Shown here: positions 60,453 through 64,000 of the stretch, piece after piece
Layout of the letters: each line of letters opens with the position of its first letter
How positions within the stretch are numbered: the first letter of the stretch is position 1
Assembly: GCA_013911415.1 (NCBI GenBank)
Contig: JACETI010000007.1
Span: 1-64,000, forward strand
Direction: 5' to 3'
DNA from: Legionella sp.
Lineage (GTDB): Bacteria > Pseudomonadota > Gammaproteobacteria > Legionellales > Legionellaceae
DNA length: 64,000 bases
Translations under genes and position numbers: made by a program
The notes under the pieces: model-generated
What the model saw: only the letters and a program-made list of their open reading frames with translations
Told to the model about the DNA's origin: nothing
The model's database searches: none

Positions 60453-62555
60453 TTACCAGATATGGCACTGCTGACGGCTGACCATCGGACTATCCTTCGG
60501 AATATCGAAAGCCGCTTGAAAAGCAGGCATATTTGCTAAAGTACCATTCACCCGCATTTCCATTGGTGGATGCGGATCCGTTGTAACAAGGTTTCTTGCC
60601 TGTTCCGGCCTTATATTGGCTGCCCAGACGTGAGCAACACTTAAAAAGAACTGTTGATCCGGTGTAAAACCAGCAATGGTGGGTGCTTTTTTGTTCGCTT
60701 GCGCCTGATGGAAGGCACGATAAGCAATAGCTAACCCTCCTAAGTCAGCCGTTGCTTCTCCAACGACCAACTCACCTTTAACAGGCAATCCTGCCGCTTG
60801 GTAACTTGAGTATTGTTTAACAATACACTGAGTAGCCTGTTCAAAGCGTTTTAAGTCCTCAGGTGCCCACCAGTTGTTTAAATTGCCTTTACCATCAAAT
60901 AAAGCACCCTTATCGTCGAAGCCGTGAGTAATTTCATGCCCAATCACAAAACCTATTCCCCCATAATTAACGGCCGCAGGAGCATCTATCGCAAAAAGAG
61001 GCGAATTTAAAATACCGGCAGGTAAATTAATATTATTCATTGACGGATCATAATAGGCGTTTACTGTCTGCGGGGTCATTTCCCACTCGCTGCGATCCAC
61101 CGGTTTATCGATTTTATTCAAATCACGGTCGACTAAAAATTGATTCACATGCAAGATGTTTAAAACGTAAGGACCTTGATCAATGCTGAGCCGAGAATAA
61201 TCCCACCATTTATCTGGATAACCCACCCGATCTTCGATTTGCGACAATTTTTTCAATGCAGCAGTTCTGGTTGCAGGGGTCATCCAAGCAAGGGTGGTCA
61301 GATCTTTTTTCAGTACAGCCCTAATGTTATTTAAAATCTCCAACACCGCTGCTTTTTCTTTCGGCGAAAAATATTGCTTCACATATAACTTTCCAATCCC
61401 AAAGCCTAAGCCCCCATTGGCCGCTGCAACCACTCGTTTCCAACGAGGTTGTAGTGTTTTTGCGCCACCAATGACGGAATTCATATGAAAATCTTGGTCT
61501 ACAAAAGCAGTTGATAAATAAGGGGCAAAACTATCGATTAATTTCCATCGTAAATAAACTTTCCAGTCATCCATAGGAATTTGCGCAATCGCTTCGTCCA
61601 TTGCTTTAAAAAAAGCAGGCATCGCACAATTGATGCGTTTGATATGAGGCTGACCCATTGCGTCAAAATATTTTTTCCATGAAAAATGCGGGGTCATTTT
61701 ATCCAACGAGGCTACATCCATCATATGATAGATAGCATAGGGATCACGTTTTTCAACCGAGGTCATCGATGCTTTTGCTAATCGCGTTTCAACGGCCATC
61801 ACGGTTTGTGCTTCATTTGCAGCGTTTTTAGGCTCATCTCCAAGCAATTCAAACATCTTGGCTAGATGCGTCACATACGCAGAGCGAATTTCTGCAAATT
61901 TTGGGTTTTCATCAAGGTAATAATCGCGTTCAGGCAGGCCTAGCCCCCCTTGAATAACCGCGCCTATCATGCGCTGACTATCTTTGAAATCCGCCATGCT
62001 TCCAAACCCAAAAAGCGCATTCACCCCGATTCTTTGCAGATGTGCAATCACTGTCTGCAAATCAGCGCTGGTTTTGATTGATTGAATACCATTAAATTCT
62101 TCCATTAGAGGTTGCACACCAACTTGATTAATCAGCGATTCATTCATACCACTCTTATAAAAGTTAGCTACTTTCTGCTCTATACTGCCGGGTGCATTAC
62201 TTTTGTTTGCCAAACTTATCAGCATCTCGTGGATGCGTGTTTGAACCTTTTCTTGTAGCATTTGAAAAGAGCCCCACACTGTATAATCCGGAGGAATAGG
62301 GTTCGCTTTTTGCCACGCACCATTAGCATATGCATAAAAATTTTGGCTAGGACTCACCTTTGAATCAATCCAATCAAGGTGCAGAGTGGCGACAGCAGGT
62401 AGATTAGAAGGCGAAGATTTTTGAACATCTGTTTTAATCGTTTGATTTGAAAGAGAAGAATTTACCTTCTTATCAGGGGTCGGCTCCGGTGTACTGGCTT
62501 CTGCGAACCGAGTACTCATGAGACACACCAACGTAATAAGCCTTAGTAGTTGCAT
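60453..62555 (-). CDS. M13-family zinc metallopeptidase (PepO/neprilysin type)
   Basis: Exported endopeptidase of 700 aa. An N-terminal signal peptide (LLRLITLVCLMSTRFAEA) points to the periplasm or outside. The catalytic HExxH motif is GHEITHGFDDKG, with the third zinc ligand in GEATADLGGLAIAY and substrate-binding NAYYDPSMNNINLPAG. C-terminal RVNGTLANMPAFQAAF and CHIW close the domain, as in neprilysin-like enzymes. Its normal length and complete motifs suggest activity. AAGGAG is upstream of the ATG at 62555, ahead of a GTG at 62558. Single gene, 188 bases before the MFS pair. Confidence 0.95.
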   Translation of the reverse strand: MQLLRLITLVCLMSTRFAEASTPEPTPDKKVNSSLSNQTIKTDVQKSSPSNLPAVATLHLDWIDSKVSPSQNFYAYANGAWQKANPIPPDYTVWGSFQMLQEKVQTRIHEMLISLANKSNAPGSIEQKVANFYKSGMNESLINQVGVQPLMEEFNGIQSIKTSADLQTVIAHLQRIGVNALFGFGSMADFKDSQRMIGAVIQGGLGLPERDYYLDENPKFAEIRSAYVTHLAKMFELLGDEPKNAANEAQTVMAVETRLAKASMTSVEKRDPYAIYHMMDVASLDKMTPHFSWKKYFDAMGQPHIKRINCAMPAFFKAMDEAIAQIPMDDWKVYLRWKLIDSFAPYLSTAFVDQDFHMNSVIGGAKTLQPRWKRVVAAANGGLGFGIGKLYVKQYFSPKEKAAVLEILNNIRAVLKKDLTTLAWMTPATRTAALKKLSQIEDRVGYPDKWWDYSRLSIDQGPYVLNILHVNQFLVDRDLNKIDKPVDRSEWEMTPQTVNAYYDPSMNNINLPAGILNSPLFAIDAPAAVNYGGIGFVIGHEITHGFDDKGALFDGKGNLNNWWAPEDLKRFEQATQCIVKQYSSYQAAGLPVKGELVVGEATADLGGLAIAYRAFHQAQANKKAPTIAGFTPDQQFFLSVAHVWAANIRPEQARNLVTTDPHPPMEMRVNGTLANMPAFQAAFDIPKDSPMVSRQQCHIW

Positions 62556-62720
62556 CACCCTTTATCTCCTTCTTTTCCGACAGCTTATTTACGTTTATCA
62601 TGCGCTTACTACTGACCGAAGGCAACCGAAAATACCTATTAATCGCATCAGCCGAAAAATCCGCTGATTATCTATTTAGCGGCTAACATGAAAAATCTAT
62701 CCTTCTTCCAAACATACCGG

Positions 62721-62726
62721 TATAAT
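62721..62726 (+). promoter_or_regulatory. -10 element of queA very close to the start codon
   Basis: A perfect TATAAT ends eight bases before the queA ATG, so the transcript would begin within a few bases of the start codon. No -35 match and no ribosome-binding site were seen. Confidence 0.4.
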
Positions 62727-62734
62727 TCTTTACT

Positions 62735-63796
62735 ATGAAGACTCTTGATTTCCACTTTGATCTCCCTGAAGCACTGATTGCTCAATATCCCTTACCTAAC
62801 CGAAGCGATTCTAGGCTATTGGTTCATGATCCCCAGCAAGGCAACCGACACCAGCAGTTTAAAGAATTGCCTTCCTTCTTGAATCCCGGTGATTTATTGG
62901 TCATGAATAATTCTAAGGTTATTCCTGCTCGCTTATATGGTACGAAAGCTACCGGTGGTAAGGTAGAGTTATTAGTAGAACGTCTGCAGGGAGAACGACG
63001 GTTTTTAGCACATATTAAAGCCAGTAAATCGCCGAAACCCGGTACGATCATTTATCTTAACGCCCAAAAAGAACATACAAAGAGCGCTTCAGAGATTGCT
63101 GGGGGCCAGTATGTTCTGCAGGTAATCGAAAAAATTAACAACCTATATCTTTGCGAAACGCAGAGCGACACGCTGGAAACACTGCAAAAGATCGGGCATA
63201 TCCCTTTACCGCCTTATATCCAACGTAAAGCTGATAATACTGATCAAGATCGTTATCAGACCGTTTATGCAAAACATAATGGTTCCGTTGCAGCACCCAC
63301 TGCTGGGCTGCACTTTGACGATGCGTTATTGTCTGCATTAAAAGACAAGGGGGTTAATATTGCCTATACGACGCTACACGTCGGGGCAGGTACTTTTCAA
63401 CCGATTCGTTCCGAATGTATTTCTGAACATAGAATGCATGAAGAAAGGTATGTCATCACCCCTGAGCTAGCTGAAGCAGCTAAGTACGCACGCGCTCAAA
63501 AGAAACGTATTATCGCCGTTGGAACCACTGCTTTACGCAGCCTAGAAAGCGCAGCAGAAGAGGATGGTTCTTTGCGCGTTGGCGAGGGAGCAACGGAAAT
63601 TTTTATTTCTCCCGGTTACCGATTTCGCCTTATCGATGGCCTAATTACAAACTTTCATTTACCACAATCGACATTGATTATCCTTGTAGCAGCGCTCATT
63701 GGCTATGAGCAAGCGATGGCTCTTTATCAGGAAGCCATCTCTCAAGAATATCGTTTTTTTAGTTATGGTGATGGAAGCCTTTTATTTCGCTTGTGA
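62735..63796 (+). CDS. queA: S-adenosylmethionine:tRNA ribosyltransferase-isomerase
   Basis: Adds the epoxycyclopentanediol ring to preQ1-tRNA in queuosine synthesis, using SAM as ribosyl donor. The 353-aa protein is close to the E. coli length (356), with MKTLDFHFDLPEALIAQYP start, MNNSKVIPARLYG, GSVAAPTAGLHFDDALLSAL, TTLHVGAGTFQPIR and TNFHLPQSTLIILVAALIGYE in order. In many gammaproteobacteria queA precedes tgt; here the next gene is an opposite-strand MFS whose end overlaps queA by 15 bp, so tgt is not adjacent. Confidence 0.95.
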   Translation: MKTLDFHFDLPEALIAQYPLPNRSDSRLLVHDPQQGNRHQQFKELPSFLNPGDLLVMNNSKVIPARLYGTKATGGKVELLVERLQGERRFLAHIKASKSPKPGTIIYLNAQKEHTKSASEIAGGQYVLQVIEKINNLYLCETQSDTLETLQKIGHIPLPPYIQRKADNTDQDRYQTVYAKHNGSVAAPTAGLHFDDALLSALKDKGVNIAYTTLHVGAGTFQPIRSECISEHRMHEERYVITPELAEAAKYARAQKKRIIAVGTTALRSLESAAEEDGSLRVGEGATEIFISPGYRFRLIDGLITNFHLPQSTLIILVAALIGYEQAMALYQEAISQEYRFFSYGDGSLLFRL

Positions 63797-64000
63797 AACT
63801 TTCACGTCTCTCATAAAGAAAGCGAGAATGGTCACCAATAACAATGAGATAGGCAGGATAGAAAGCGCGATTTGATAATCGACCACTGTGTAGACGTGCT
63901 GCCCTGCTACTAACCCTCTGTCGTTAACAGCATCGAGCAATTGCCCCACCAATGGTTGAAAAATGACTCCTCCTAAGGTAACGATCATATTCACGGCCGC
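63782..64000 (-). CDS. C-terminal end of an MFS transporter, cut by the window edge
   Basis: The frame is open to the window end. It encodes the last two membrane helices of an MFS carrier (VTLGGVIFQPLVGQLLDA and IALSILPISLLLVTILAFF), with the loop VYTVVDYQIALSILP similar to the paralogues at 57.7-60.2 kb. The start lies beyond 64000. It overlaps the queA 3-prime end by 15 bp. Confidence 0.85.
   Translation of the reverse strand, partial: AAVNMIVTLGGVIFQPLVGQLLDAVNDRGLVAGQHVYTVVDYQIALSILPISLLLVTILAFFMRDVKVSQAK

Overview
The window looks like chromosomal DNA of an intracellular-type gammaproteobacterium of the Legionellales (Legionella/Coxiella/Aquicella/Berkiella neighbourhood). Grounds: moderately AT-rich DNA with conserved gammaproteobacterial housekeeping genes; a 4-hydroxyphenylpyruvate dioxygenase operon; several Legionella/Coxiella-style MFS carriers; a CbpA/CbpM chaperone pair; two large ankyrin-repeat proteins; several large orphan proteins; and, most tellingly, two promoters upstream of orphan genes that carry a PmrA-type tandem repeat, the signature of Dot/Icm effector genes in this order. 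Species was not determined. No insertion sequence, prophage, integron or CRISPR array was seen.

Layout. 1-5.4 kb: tRNA-Ile2(CAU), an ankyrin protein with a YopT-like cysteine-protease N-terminus, peptide deformylase and an ABC-F ATPase of the YbiT type with a perfect 18-bp palindrome in its leader. 5.4-7.5 kb: an orphan 697-aa protein behind a PmrA-like box. 7.5-13.7 kb: one long minus-strand operon, yggX, leucine/phenylalanine-type dehydrogenase, O-methyltransferase, hppD, fahA, maiA, asnS (tyrosine degradation without hmgA). 13.9-17.8 kb: ETF-ubiquinone oxidoreductase, 3-methyladenine glycosylase, a nucleotidyltransferase/HEPN-like pair, rpsT. 18-21.2 kb: an accessory stretch with a hydrophobic orphan protein, a 0.6-kb very AT-rich gap, a hemerythrin and a second PmrA-box orphan gene. 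21.3-27 kb: the four-gene ligase-associated DNA repair module (PdeM phosphoesterase, DEXH helicase, exonuclease, ATP-dependent ligase) in two divergent pairs. 27.1-30.2 kb: murJ and leucyl aminopeptidase. 30.3-32.7 kb: a 792-aa orphan with a very acidic C-terminus. 33.1-37.7 kb: cbpA-cbpM-BON lipoprotein, pssA, acetoacetyl-CoA synthetase. 37.8-39.2 kb: a small secreted protein and a Lys/Ser-rich orphan. 39.4-47.3 kb: a 2642-aa exported protein with 23 Ig-like (Big_2-type) repeats and a C-terminal propeller-like domain. 47.5-51.6 kb: mutY, an AsmA protein, a methyltransferase. 51.6-64 kb: a second ankyrin protein, guaC, alcohol dehydrogenase, deoB with two MFS carriers, an M13 peptidase, queA, and the end of a third MFS gene.

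How the genes fit together. HppD, MaiA and FahA take 4-hydroxyphenylpyruvate to fumarate and acetoacetate, except for the missing homogentisate dioxygenase; acetoacetyl-CoA synthetase 25 kb away could activate the acetoacetate. The amino-acid dehydrogenase in the same operon and the ETF-QO suggest amino acids are used as carbon and electron sources. The orphan, ankyrin and acidic-tail proteins are the likely host-interaction cargo; this is inferred from promoter architecture, domain make-up and context and was not tested.
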